Shown: piece after piece, positions 27,431 to 35,652 of the stretch
Layout: every line of letters begins with the position of its first letter
Numbering within the stretch: the first letter of the stretch is position 1
From: CAZUAQ01 sp964618455
Lineage (GTDB): Bacteria > Planctomycetota > Phycisphaerae > UBA1845 > PWPN01
Reading direction: 5' to 3'
Length of the DNA: 64,000 bases
NCBI GenBank assembly: GCA_964618455.1
Contig: CAZUAQ010000003.1
Location: forward strand, 62,001-126,000
Notes under the pieces: generated by a model
Seen by the model: only the letters and a program-made list of their open reading frames with translations
The model's database searches: none
Told to the model about the DNA's origin: nothing
Made by a program: the position numbers and the translations under genes

Positions 27431-28261
27431 ATGAAGCGCCGGCTCTCCGAATTCCTGCCCCGATGCCTCAACCGCCTGCGCAAGGAGATCATCTTCACAC
27501 GTCTCGGGAGGCCGACACGCGTCCTGTCCGGACCTTTCAAGGGCATGCGCTACATCTTTCGCAATGTCGGGTCGGCGCTGCACCCCAAGATCCTCGGTGT
27601 TTACGAAAAGGAATTGAGCGCGAGTATCGAGCGTCTCCTCGATCTCCCGTGCGATCGGCTGGTGAACATCGGTTCCGCCGAGGGATACTACGCCATCGGC
27701 TTCGCCCGGCGCCATGCCTGCCCGGACATCGTCTGTGTCGATCGCAAGCCCGAAGCGCATCGCTATGCGCAATCCCTCGCCAAGCTCAACGGTGTCGAGT
27801 CGCGGCTGCGCTATCTTACCTCGATCGAAGTCCAGGATTTTGAGGCTCTGCTCGAAGATGCGGCGCACCCGTTGCTGATCGTCGATTGCGAAGGCTACGA
27901 ATTCCAGCTGCTCGACCCCGTCCGCGCTCCGGTTCTGAACCGTTGCCGTATGCTGGTCGAGATGCATCCCTACAATGGACTCGGTGATCTCGATGAGTTT
28001 CTGAGCCGCTTTGAGAGCAGCCATCACGTCGAGGTCATCCGTGCCGAACCGCGCATCGGCCGCGATTCCCCGGCGGGGGTGAAGCTCTCCGATCGGCAGG
28101 CCGCCATCCTCATGAACGAGGGCCGGCCCCCCGGCATGACCTGGCTGATGATGACACCGCTTGGTGACGGATGTTCGTCAGGCCCCGGCGATGCGACCTC
28201 CCGGATGGCCCCGCAGTATTGTGAAGAGTTCACAGCGTCTCTCGCTCCGTCGGGGGCATGA
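27431..28261 (+). CDS. FkbM-like SAM methyltransferase
   Basis: A 276-residue protein if it starts at the ATG at 27431, which has AGGA seven bases upstream; frames with earlier GTG or ATG codons (27389, 27410) are possible. RLVNIGSAEGYYAIGFARRH is a SAM motif I variant, DIVCVDRKPEAH gives the acidic residue, and LLIVDCEGYEFQLLDP with MLVEMHPY is the motif IV-V region typical of FkbM-like O-methyltransferases (D-x-E-G-x-E). It closes the second polysaccharide gene group, so a sugar is the likely acceptor. Confidence 0.75.
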   Translation: MKRRLSEFLPRCLNRLRKEIIFTRLGRPTRVLSGPFKGMRYIFRNVGSALHPKILGVYEKELSASIERLLDLPCDRLVNIGSAEGYYAIGFARRHACPDIVCVDRKPEAHRYAQSLAKLNGVESRLRYLTSIEVQDFEALLEDAAHPLLIVDCEGYEFQLLDPVRAPVLNRCRMLVEMHPYNGLGDLDEFLSRFESSHHVEVIRAEPRIGRDSPAGVKLSDRQAAILMNEGRPPGMTWLMMTPLGDGCSSGPGDATSRMAPQYCEEFTASLAPSGA

Positions 28262-28294
28262 AGCTCCGCAGAACACCTCCTGAAGCCGATCTCC

Positions 28295-28310
28295 CTTAGT
28301 TTTTTCTAAG
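28295..28310. promoter_or_regulatory. Inverted repeat upstream of the nrfH promoter
   Basis: CTTAG and CTAAG flank six T residues, a 5-base dyad centred about 48 bases before the presumed transcription start of nrfH and immediately upstream of its -35 element. It could be an activator or repressor site; with arms this short it could also be chance or a weak hairpin after the previous gene. Confidence 0.3.
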
Positions 28311-28316
28311 ATCCTC

Positions 28317-28344
28317 TTGCCGATTCGCGTGCCGGCCTTATAAT
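28317..28344 (+). promoter_or_regulatory. Sigma-70-type promoter of nrfHA
   Basis: TTGCCG at 28317-28322 and a perfect TATAAT at 28339-28344 are separated by 16 bases. The element lies in an AT-rich island in otherwise GC-rich DNA, 61 bases before the chosen nrfH start, which makes it one of the best promoter candidates in the window. Confidence 0.55.
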
Positions 28345-28404
28345 TTATATGTAGATAGTGTCGTATATATGTCTATTACTAGGTATAGTTCGGGCCGGAA
28401 ACGA

Positions 28405-28983
28405 ATGAAGCGGTTCAACAAAGCAGGCTGGTTCCGAGTCAGGCCACTGATCCTGATGGCGCAGCGTATCGCCCCTCGACATCCAGGGTGGCGAAGGCGT
28501 GCGCGGCTTCGCCTTCGTGTTCTGCCCCTCCTCATCGCGGGCATCGCCGGCGTGTTTTGCGGCATCGGGGTATTCACCTTCGGATATGGTAAAGGAGGGA
28601 GCTATCTTAGCAACAATCCGGAGGCCTGCGCCAACTGCCATGTCATGCAGGATCATTTCGACTCCTGGCAGAAATCGAGTCATCACCATGTCGCCGTCTG
28701 CAACGATTGCCATCTGCAGCACGATCCGGTGGGCAAGTGGGTCACGAAGGCGGATAATGGCTTCTTCCACTCGCTCGCGTTTACGACCGGCGACTTCCCT
28801 GAGCCCATCCAGATCAAGGCCCGCAACCGACGCGTGACACAGAACGCCTGCCTGCATTGCCACGCGGACTACGTGAACCATATGCTCCCGGTCGAGCCGG
28901 GCGGTGAGATGCAGTTCTGCGTGCACTGCCACGGCGATGTCGGGCACGCCGGGCGTGAATCCGGGTATTTTGATCGAAACTGA
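28405..28983 (+). CDS. nrfH: Cytochrome c nitrite reductase small subunit (NrfH)
   Basis: The protein has 192 residues from the ATG at 28405, preceded by GGAAACGA; the ATG at 28369 has no ribosome site and would lie only about 18 bases from the presumed transcription start. One membrane span (VLPLLIAGIAGVFCGIGVFTFGY) is followed by four CxxCH haem sites (CANCH, CNDCH, CLHCH, CVHCH). The first is followed by V-M, the methionine that acts as distal haem ligand in known NrfH. This NapC/NirT-type tetrahaem protein should take electrons from menaquinol and pass them to NrfA, encoded 47 bases downstream. Confidence 0.9.
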   Translation: MKRFNKAGWFRVRPLILMAQRIAPRHPGWRRRARLRLRVLPLLIAGIAGVFCGIGVFTFGYGKGGSYLSNNPEACANCHVMQDHFDSWQKSSHHHVAVCNDCHLQHDPVGKWVTKADNGFFHSLAFTTGDFPEPIQIKARNRRVTQNACLHCHADYVNHMLPVEPGGEMQFCVHCHGDVGHAGRESGYFDRN

Positions 28984-29030
28984 CGATACGCGGGCAGTGT
29001 GATGCCCCTCCGAAGGACGAGGTGAAGCCG

Positions 29031-30713
29031 ATGACAACCCAAGCATCGAACACGACCGCTCAAAGCCACCGCTCCAGGCATGTCCTGCTGCTCGGCCTCG
29101 TATTCGTGGTTGCCGTCGTCGGCACGCTGCTCGTGACCTGGGTGCTGATCACGATGTTCGGCCACAAGCAGGACGCGCGGCAGCCGTTTGTGCGCGTTGT
29201 CGAACTCAGCGAGATCAGCACGGATCCCGAGCCATGGGGTCTGAACTGGCCGCACCAGTTCGACAGCTACAAAGCGACCGCCGGCGACAAGTTCTACGGC
29301 GGCAGCAGCGCCATGCCCGCGAGCAAGCTCGATCACCAACCGTGGCTCAAGCGGCTGTACGCCGGCTACGCGTTCAGCATCGACTACCGCGAGGCGCGCG
29401 GGCACGCCTACATGCTGTACGACCAGGGTGTGACTGAGCGGGTGACGAAGAAGCAGCAGGCCGGCGCGTGCTTGCACTGCCATGCGTCCACGACGGTGAT
29501 GTACCACAAGGTCGGGCGCGAGGCGATGGGCTTGCCGTCCGACGACGCCTCGCTAGCGGCCGAGCTGAACATGGACGCGGTGATCCGCGGTTTCGAAGAA
29601 GTCAGCACGATGAAGTACCAGGATGTGCTCGGCATCCTGAAGACAATGCCCGACGGCACCCCGGAGGAGAACGAGCCCGTCGTGCCGCAGCCACCCGTCG
29701 GCGGGTTTACCGGCGAGTTTGCGGGCCAGCCCGTTCCTGAGGGGCATCCGTCGCTCATCGAGGGCGAAGCGCACCCGGTTGCTTGCATCGACTGTCATAA
29801 CCCCCAGACGATGGCCGTCCGCGTGACGCGTCCGGGCTTCATCCTCGGAATCGCCGCGCTCGCCGAGAGTAAGGAGCCGGTGCCGCACCTGCCCAGCATC
29901 GAACGCTGGCGCCGCGGCGACCGCAGCGAGCGTTATGATCCCAACAAGGACGCGACGCGTCAGGAAATGAGGTCCTACGTCTGCGGCCAGTGCCACGTCG
30001 AGTACTACTGTGCGACCGGCGACACACTGGAGTTTCCGTGGGGGCAGGGCCTCAAGATGGAGCAGCTCGAAGCGCACTGGAACGCGAAGCAGTTTCCCGA
30101 CGGCAGCGACTTCTACGACTACAAGCACGGCGAGACGGGCGCCGAGGTGCTGAAGGTGCAGCACCCCGAGTTCGAGCTCTGGAGCCAGGGCATCCACGCC
30201 CGCAGCGGCGTGAGCTGCTCGGACTGCCATATGCCCTACGAGCGCGATGGCGCGATGAAGGTCTCCAGCCACAACGTGCAAAGCCCGATGAAGAACATCA
30301 ACAACGCCTGCCAGCAGTGCCATCACGACTCTGAGGATGTCCTCCGCGAGAAGGTCGAGACGATTCAGGCTCGGACCGTAGCGCAGACGGAACGTGCGGG
30401 TATCGCGATGGCCGAGATGGTCGACGCGATCCTCGAGGCCAAGGCCGCGGGTGCGACCGGGGAGCAACTCGCCCCGGTCTACGAACTCCAGCGGAAGGCG
30501 ATGTGGCGCCTCGATTACATCTCCAGTGAGAACTCGAAGGGCTTCCATGCCGACCAGGAGGCGACGCGCATCCTCGGCGAGTCAATCGACTACAGCCGGC
30601 AGGCGACGGTCGTCGCGCTACGACTCCGGGCTCCCGAAGCCCCGAGCACCGATGACCTCCCGATCGAGCCGGTCCAGGGCGTGACCCCAAGTGAAAGGGC
30701 TCCCGGGAGCTGA
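29031..30713 (+). CDS. nrfA: Ammonia-forming cytochrome c nitrite reductase (NrfA), CxxCH-type haem 1
   Basis: A 560-residue protein; the ATG at 29031 is preferred because GAGG lies eight bases upstream, although a GTG at 29022 would add three residues. After a membrane anchor or uncleaved signal (HVLLLGLVFVVAVVGTLLVTWV) come five CxxCH sites with cysteines starting at residues 147, 252, 318, 396 and 427. CGQCHVEYYC and LKVQHPEFELWSQGIHARSGVSCSDCHMP match the calcium-binding and active-site histidine region of NrfA. The first site is CLHCH, whereas classical NrfA has CxxCK at the catalytic haem. NrfA reduces nitrite to ammonium with six electrons in the periplasm. Together with NrfH it forms a membrane-bound complex. 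Confidence 0.92.
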   Translation: MTTQASNTTAQSHRSRHVLLLGLVFVVAVVGTLLVTWVLITMFGHKQDARQPFVRVVELSEISTDPEPWGLNWPHQFDSYKATAGDKFYGGSSAMPASKLDHQPWLKRLYAGYAFSIDYREARGHAYMLYDQGVTERVTKKQQAGACLHCHASTTVMYHKVGREAMGLPSDDASLAAELNMDAVIRGFEEVSTMKYQDVLGILKTMPDGTPEENEPVVPQPPVGGFTGEFAGQPVPEGHPSLIEGEAHPVACIDCHNPQTMAVRVTRPGFILGIAALAESKEPVPHLPSIERWRRGDRSERYDPNKDATRQEMRSYVCGQCHVEYYCATGDTLEFPWGQGLKMEQLEAHWNAKQFPDGSDFYDYKHGETGAEVLKVQHPEFELWSQGIHARSGVSCSDCHMPYERDGAMKVSSHNVQSPMKNINNACQQCHHDSEDVLREKVETIQARTVAQTERAGIAMAEMVDAILEAKAAGATGEQLAPVYELQRKAMWRLDYISSENSKGFHADQEATRILGESIDYSRQATVVALRLRAPEAPSTDDLPIEPVQGVTPSERAPGS

Positions 30714-30867
30714 GCATGCGAGGGGGGGTAATGTTGCCATAGTGTTCGTGTGAGTTGCTGAGGTGGGTGATCGGCGGTCAACAAGCTCTTTTATCAGCAT
30801 CCCAGGGGTGATCTACGAGCGGTACGCACAGTTAGGGGGGCAATATAAACATATCTTACGTTTTTTC

Positions 30868-30896
30868 TTGAGGCAGCCCCAATCCGTGGTTACAGT
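30868..30896 (+). promoter_or_regulatory. Candidate promoter of the dockerin-type protein gene
   Basis: TTGAGG (30868-30873) and TACAGT (30891-30896) are 17 bases apart within an AT-rich stretch, about 90 bases before the start at 30987. The rest of the 273-base gap after nrfA holds no gene. Confidence 0.3.
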
Positions 30897-30986
30897 CTTA
30901 ATGCAGCGGAGAACTTTGGCCCGGCCCAGCGAGGGCCGCAGCCGGAATCATGGCACAAAACAACTTGTGACGTTTGGAGGCTCTGG

Positions 30987-32039
30987 ATGCGAGGTACTCG
31001 ATTCGCGGCCATGCTGATGGTCTTGGGGGCGACCCCCCTCATGGCGGAACCGGACTACATCGACCCGCAACTGGACGGTTTTCCTGGTCTGTATGTCGAG
31101 GAAGCGAACGTGGCGCCCGGGCAGTGGTACTGGCGGCTCGTGACCATCGAGTATGAGAATGAGTTTGAATCCGGCGGCCAGCACCACATCTTCTTCAAAG
31201 CGCTGAACGCCTCTGGCCAGCCTATCGAGAATCAAGAGGTCTGGGGTGCTTATTCGACGGGTTGTACACGTGGCGTGGACTGCACCGAGATCTCCCAGTT
31301 CACGAAAGGTCCGGTGGACGGGTACTGGGCCAACTTCGCCATGTTCGGCAGTTGTGCACCGGGTCCGTACGGCGCATGGGTCGACGAGGCCGCCGGTCCG
31401 AGCGATGCGTACTGGGGCATGGGAATGCACAATCCCACCGGCACGCCCTGCAACGCGCATGTGAACTTCCGCCTGACCTGGCAGTGGACCCAGGCGGTGG
31501 CGGTCCAGCCGATTCTCGACGTCTCCACCTCCAGCATCTCGCGGATCGTCACCGAGGGGGAAAACCTCACGAGTGACAGCTTCACCGTCGGTAACACCGG
31601 CGGCGGCACCGCCAATTACACGATCAGCGAGTCCGTCCCCTGGCTGTCAGTCAGCCCGACGGCGGGGAGCAGCAGCGGCCCCGGCAACTCGCATTCCATC
31701 GACTATATGACCGCCGGTCTGACCACCGCCGGGTCACCATACTCGACGACGATCACCGTGAGCGATCCCTCCGCCAGCAACTCGCCGCAGACGATCAACG
31801 TGCAGGTCGAGGTCGTGCCCATCATCATCCCGGGCGATTTCGACGGCGACGGAGACGTGGACATGATTGATTACGGCGCGTTCCAGGCCTGCTTCAGCGG
31901 CAATCAGCCGCAACTGGAGCCGACCTGCACCAAGGCCAGGTTCGACGGGGATGTCGACGTGGATCACAACGATCTCTCGTTCTTCATGGGCTGCATGTCC
32001 GGTGCGAACATGATCGGCGACCCCGGCTGTGCCGGCTGA
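30987..32039 (+). CDS. Secreted protein with BACON-like domain and dockerin-type repeat
   Basis: A 350-residue exported protein with GGAGG six bases before the ATG at 30987. MRGTRFAAMLMVLGATPLMA is a signal peptide. Residues about 20-165 form an unrecognised beta-rich domain with conserved-looking cysteines. Residues about 175-275 (SFTVGNTGGGTANYTISESVPWLSVSPTAGSS) resemble a BACON or choice-of-anchor beta-sandwich. The C terminus has GDFDGDGDVDMIDYGAFQACFSG and a second FDGDVDVDHNDLSFFMGCMSG, the two calcium-binding EF-hand-like halves of a dockerin type I module, very common at the ends of planctomycete exported proteins. Role probably at the cell surface; substrate unknown. Confidence 0.8.
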   Translation: MRGTRFAAMLMVLGATPLMAEPDYIDPQLDGFPGLYVEEANVAPGQWYWRLVTIEYENEFESGGQHHIFFKALNASGQPIENQEVWGAYSTGCTRGVDCTEISQFTKGPVDGYWANFAMFGSCAPGPYGAWVDEAAGPSDAYWGMGMHNPTGTPCNAHVNFRLTWQWTQAVAVQPILDVSTSSISRIVTEGENLTSDSFTVGNTGGGTANYTISESVPWLSVSPTAGSSSGPGNSHSIDYMTAGLTTAGSPYSTTITVSDPSASNSPQTINVQVEVVPIIIPGDFDGDGDVDMIDYGAFQACFSGNQPQLEPTCTKARFDGDVDVDHNDLSFFMGCMSGANMIGDPGCAG

Positions 32040-32121
32040 GCCGGACTTCGAACCCTCGCCCGCAGCGGTTACACTCAACTCCCGAGTGGTGCAGGCACGT
32101 TTCCCTCTCGGAGTCCCGTCC

Positions 32122-32817
32122 TTGGCGGTCCTGAAGAGTCATCATCCCAGCCGTGAAGGCGTCGGCAAGCAGGTGGTCCTGCCCTGGCGACAGTCGGTGC
32201 GAATCTGCGCCGCCGGCATCCGCGTGCGCTTGGGGCGATCGCTGCTCACGTTGCTCGGCGTCGTGCTCGCTGTCGCCTTCATGACTTCGGTCATGACGAC
32301 CGGCCGCATCACTGATCGCGTCATCACGACGGGCGACACCGCCACACTGTTCACCCTCGCCAAGACCACCGGCTTCGACGTCAACAATCCCAACGCCCGC
32401 CGCGATCAACGCATCAAGAACACATGGCTGATTGCACTCTCGGTGCTGGTCGCGCTCGTCGGTATCACAAACTCCGTGCTGATGTCCGTCACCGAACGCT
32501 TCCGCGAGATCGGCACGATGAAATGCCTCGGTGCCCTCGATTCCTTCATCGTGCGGCTCTACTTCCTGGAGAGCGGATTTGCCGGGCTCATCGGCGCGAG
32601 CCTCGGCGCGCCGATCGGCATCGCGCTCGCCGTGGTACGCATGGGCTGGTCGCTGGGATGGAAGAGTCTCAGCCTCGCCCGCATCGCCACCGACGGCCTG
32701 GTGACGCTGGGCATCGCGATCGTGGTGGGAACGTTGATCACGATCCTGGCGGCGATCTATCCGGCGTATGTGGCCGCGCGCATGCAACCCGTCGACGCCA
32801 TGCGGGCGAAGGAGTGA
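32122..32817 (+). CDS. Minimal FtsX/MacB-type ABC transporter permease
   Basis: The start is uncertain. A TTG at 32122 has GGAG eight bases upstream and gives 231 residues; a GTG at 32029 overlapping the previous gene and a GTG at 32173 are alternatives. Four membrane spans are visible: LLTLLGVVLAVAFMTSVM, WLIALSVLVALVGITNSVL, a third around ESGFAGLIGASLGAPIGIALAVV, and LVTLGIAIVVGTLITILAAIYPAY. SVTERFREIGTMKCLGA is the FtsX coupling segment. The periplasmic section between spans 1 and 2 is only about 40 residues, instead of the 200 or more in MacB or LolC/E. The ATPase gene follows after 7 bases, so the two form one transporter. Confidence 0.75.
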   Translation: MAVLKSHHPSREGVGKQVVLPWRQSVRICAAGIRVRLGRSLLTLLGVVLAVAFMTSVMTTGRITDRVITTGDTATLFTLAKTTGFDVNNPNARRDQRIKNTWLIALSVLVALVGITNSVLMSVTERFREIGTMKCLGALDSFIVRLYFLESGFAGLIGASLGAPIGIALAVVRMGWSLGWKSLSLARIATDGLVTLGIAIVVGTLITILAAIYPAYVAARMQPVDAMRAKE

Positions 32818-32824
32818 ATCGGCG

Positions 32825-33583
32825 ATGAGCAACACAAGCCACGAGACTTCACGCACTGACACGATCATCCGCACGCGCGACGTGCGCCGTTCGTATCAAC
32901 TCGCCGAGGAGACGGTCGAAGCGCTGCGCGGCGTCACGCTCGACGTCTACGCCGGGGAATACGTCTCGATCATGGGTCCGTCGGGCTCGGGCAAGTCCAC
33001 CTTCTTCAACATGGTCGGCGGCCTCGACAAACCCACCGGCGGCCAGGTCTACATCGACGAGGTCGATATCGCCCAGCTCGACGTTTACGAACTGGCGTGG
33101 CTGCGTTGCCGGAAGATCGGCTACATCTTCCAGACGTTCAACCTGATCCCGGTGATGACCGCGCTGGAAAACGTGACGCTGCCGATGACCTTCGCCGGCG
33201 TGGCCTCGGACGAGGCGCAGGATCGCGGCGTGGCGTTGCTCGAGATGGTCGGCCTGGGCAAGCGCCTGCAGCATCGCCCGAGCGAACTGTCCGGCGGTCA
33301 GCAGCAGCGTGTCGCCATCGCGCGTTCCCTCGCCAACGAGCCGGTCATCATTCTGGCCGACGAACCGACGGGTAACCTCGATTCGTCCACCGGCACGGAG
33401 ATCATCGACCTGCTCTCTCGGCTCAACAAGGAGCGCGGCGTCACGATCATCAGCGCCACGCACGATCACAAGATGCTGGCTGCCAGCGACCGCGTCGTCT
33501 GGATTCGCGACGGCCGCATCGATCGCATCGAGCATCGCGAGAACCTTCAGATCGCCGTGGGGTCGATCGACGGTCAGAGCTGA
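32825..33583 (+). CDS. ABC transporter ATP-binding protein (LolD/MacB type)
   Basis: A 252-residue ATPase from the ATG at 32825, with AAGGAG ten bases upstream. Walker A is GPSGSGKST near residue 52, the signature is LSGGQQQRVAIARSLA, Walker B is VIILADEPTGNLDS, and the H-loop is ISATHDHKML. The NLDSSTG after Walker B is typical of the MacB/LolD/FtsE branch, whose permeases are of the FtsX kind, as found just upstream. Such pairs drive lipoprotein release, peptide export or cell-wall hydrolase control rather than simple uptake; which applies here is unknown. Confidence 0.88.
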   Translation: MSNTSHETSRTDTIIRTRDVRRSYQLAEETVEALRGVTLDVYAGEYVSIMGPSGSGKSTFFNMVGGLDKPTGGQVYIDEVDIAQLDVYELAWLRCRKIGYIFQTFNLIPVMTALENVTLPMTFAGVASDEAQDRGVALLEMVGLGKRLQHRPSELSGGQQQRVAIARSLANEPVIILADEPTGNLDSSTGTEIIDLLSRLNKERGVTIISATHDHKMLAASDRVVWIRDGRIDRIEHRENLQIAVGSIDGQS

Positions 33584-33645
33584 AGCCAACCGCCACGCCA
33601 CCACGCCCGCTGGTGACACGCGGGCATCACCGCTACATTTGATAC

Positions 33646-35271
33646 ATGCCGATCCTGATTCGCGGACTATCGCTGGGGCTGGATGAACCGGAGGAGGTGC
33701 TCGTCGCCCGTGCCGCCAAGCGGTTGCGCGTCAAGCCCGACGCCATCCGGCTTTGGGCGATTGTGCGGCGCTCCCTCGATGCCCGGCGGAAGGATCGCCT
33801 CGGCTTCTCGTACAACCTCGAAGTCGCCCTCGACCGTGCCGTCAAGGGCGAGCGTCAACTCGTGCGTCGCCTGCGTCGCAACGACGTGGTCATGCTCGAG
33901 CCGAAGGAAGAGCCGCCGCTCGACCCTGGAACTGAGCCACTGCCGGAGCGCCCGCTCGTCGTCGGGTTCGGCCCGGCCGGGATGCTCGCGGGGTTGCTGC
34001 TCGCCGAGCACGGTTACCGCCCGCTCGTGATCGATCGCGGACGGGACGTCACCACGCGCCACCGCGACATCATGGTCGACTACTACAAGCACGGCACGTT
34101 TCACCCTGAGTCGAACCTGCTCTACGGCGAAGGCGGGGCGGGTACGTACTCCGACGGCAAGCTGTACACGCGCGTGAACGATCCGCGCGTCCGGCACATC
34201 CTCGAAGTCTTCTACCGCCACGGGGCCTCGCCCGACATCCTCATCGACGGCAAGCCGCACATCGGCTCGGACAAATTGCCCGGCATCTGCCGCCGCATCC
34301 GGATGAAGATCGAATCGCTGGGCGGGGAGGTGCGCTTCGGGGCGCGCCTGGACGATGTGGAAATCGCCGGCGACCGCGTGGTGGCGGCGCGCGTCAACGG
34401 CGAGCGGATCGCATGCGGACCACTCTTCCTCGGCATTGGCCATTCCGCGCGCGACACCTACCGCATGCTCGCCGAACGCGGCGTGGTATTCGAACCCAAG
34501 CCGTTCCAGCTTGGCGTGCGCATCGAGCACCCGCAGGCACTCGTGGACCGCTGGCAATATGGGGCGATGTGCGGTCACGATCGGCTGCCGCCGGCGGACT
34601 ATCACCTCGTCGCCAAGGGCGCTGCCGGTCCGCGCGGCGACGTCTACAGCTTCTGCATGTGCCCCGGCGGCATCATCCTGCCCACGAATGAATCGCATGG
34701 CCAGATCGCCACCAACGGCGCCAGCCGCGCCAAGCGCAACAGCCCTTTCGCCAACAGCGGCCTGGTCATCACGCTCGATCCGCGCGCCGTCTGTCCGCAG
34801 TGCGCGGACGATCCGCTGGCGGGACTGGATTACCAGGATCAGCTCGAACGCCGTGCGTTCGAGCTGACGGAGCGGAGTTATCGCGTTCCCGCGCAACGGG
34901 CGAGCGACTATCTGGCGGGTAAAAACTCCGACGGTGAGTTAAGCACAAGCTATCCGCTGGGGGGGCAATGGGTGGATCTGCGATCGCTGCTCGCCCCCGA
35001 TCTCGCCGACGCCATCGCGCGGGCGGTCGCGCAGCTCGACAAGCGCCTGCCCTGCTACGGCGGCCACGACGCCATCATCACCGCGCCGGAGACACGCGCA
35101 AGCGGCCCGGTGCGCATGACGCGCGATCCAAAGACGCGCGCGGCGCAGGGCATCGCCAATTTCTATCCCATCGGTGAGGGCGCCGGATACGCCGGCGGCA
35201 TCATCAGCGCCGCCATCGACGGCATGAAGACCGCCGAAGCGATCATCGCGCGCTACGCGCCGTTTATATAG
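33646..35271 (+). CDS. FAD-dependent oxidoreductase (COG2509-like)
   Basis: A 541-residue protein starting at the ATG at 33646. After an N-terminal domain of about 100 residues, PLVVGFGPAGMLAGLLLAEHGYRPLVIDRG is the dinucleotide-binding G-x-G-x-x-G of FAD enzymes, and YGEGGAGTYSDGKLYTR plus FYPIGEGAGYAGGIISAAIDGMKTAEAII near the C terminus are the matching conserved segments of the large uncharacterised flavoprotein family related to BaiN/HI0933 and COG2509. SFCMCPGGIILPTNES is also conserved there. The reaction is unknown. It stands alone after the ABC genes. Confidence 0.83.
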   Translation: MPILIRGLSLGLDEPEEVLVARAAKRLRVKPDAIRLWAIVRRSLDARRKDRLGFSYNLEVALDRAVKGERQLVRRLRRNDVVMLEPKEEPPLDPGTEPLPERPLVVGFGPAGMLAGLLLAEHGYRPLVIDRGRDVTTRHRDIMVDYYKHGTFHPESNLLYGEGGAGTYSDGKLYTRVNDPRVRHILEVFYRHGASPDILIDGKPHIGSDKLPGICRRIRMKIESLGGEVRFGARLDDVEIAGDRVVAARVNGERIACGPLFLGIGHSARDTYRMLAERGVVFEPKPFQLGVRIEHPQALVDRWQYGAMCGHDRLPPADYHLVAKGAAGPRGDVYSFCMCPGGIILPTNESHGQIATNGASRAKRNSPFANSGLVITLDPRAVCPQCADDPLAGLDYQDQLERRAFELTERSYRVPAQRASDYLAGKNSDGELSTSYPLGGQWVDLRSLLAPDLADAIARAVAQLDKRLPCYGGHDAIITAPETRASGPVRMTRDPKTRAAQGIANFYPIGEGAGYAGGIISAAIDGMKTAEAIIARYAPFI

Positions 35272-35652
35272 GAGATCGACGCCGCCTTGGGGAATGCAGG
35301 AAGAAGTTCATCCGCAGATGACGCAGATTGCGCAGATGGAAGAAAACGAAAAAAGAAATAGATAAAGGAATAGGTCAGAGCGGAAAACCAAAACAGACGG
35401 CACAAAGTTCTGGCTGCATCTGCATCTGCATCTGGCAGATGGGCTTTGTACAGGGAGGCCTCTAGCAGAGGCCTGCCACGATGTCCCCCTTGGCCACTTC
35501 AGCGGCCTTCCCCGCCGAAGGCGGGCTGATAGGCCAGCCCTTTGAGGGCAGGTCCTCAGAGGCCATGCACCGTATTCTTGTCTGTGGTGTAGAACAGGTA
35601 ACCCGTTTCAACGGGCTTCTCAGCTTTCCGCATCTCGCACTAGAATGTAATT
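35272..35652. other. Non-coding, hairpin- and repeat-rich intergenic region
   Basis: No gene is seen in these 381 bases. They hold three 9-base units beginning CGCAGAT at 35313-35339, an AT-rich purine run (35340-35378), a TGCATC triplet repeat at 35415-35432, a perfect hairpin AGGCCTCT-agc-AGAGGCCT at 35456-35474, a CCCGCC-gaa-GGCGGG hairpin near 35510, and CCCGT-ttca-ACGGG at 35602-35615. This density suggests a repeat element or a structured RNA; no family was recognised. The promoter of the zinc-ribbon genes should also lie here. Confidence 0.5.

Noticed and set aside
30699..30710. Palindrome GCTCCCGGGAGC at the end of nrfA as a terminator
   Set aside because: It lies inside the last codons, has no loop and no T run, and can arise by chance in GC-rich coding DNA.
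32029..32121. Extended N terminus of the FtsX-like permease from the GTG at 32029
   Set aside because: No ribosome site precedes it and the added residues look non-coding; a TTG with GGAG at the right distance was preferred, though this remains uncertain.
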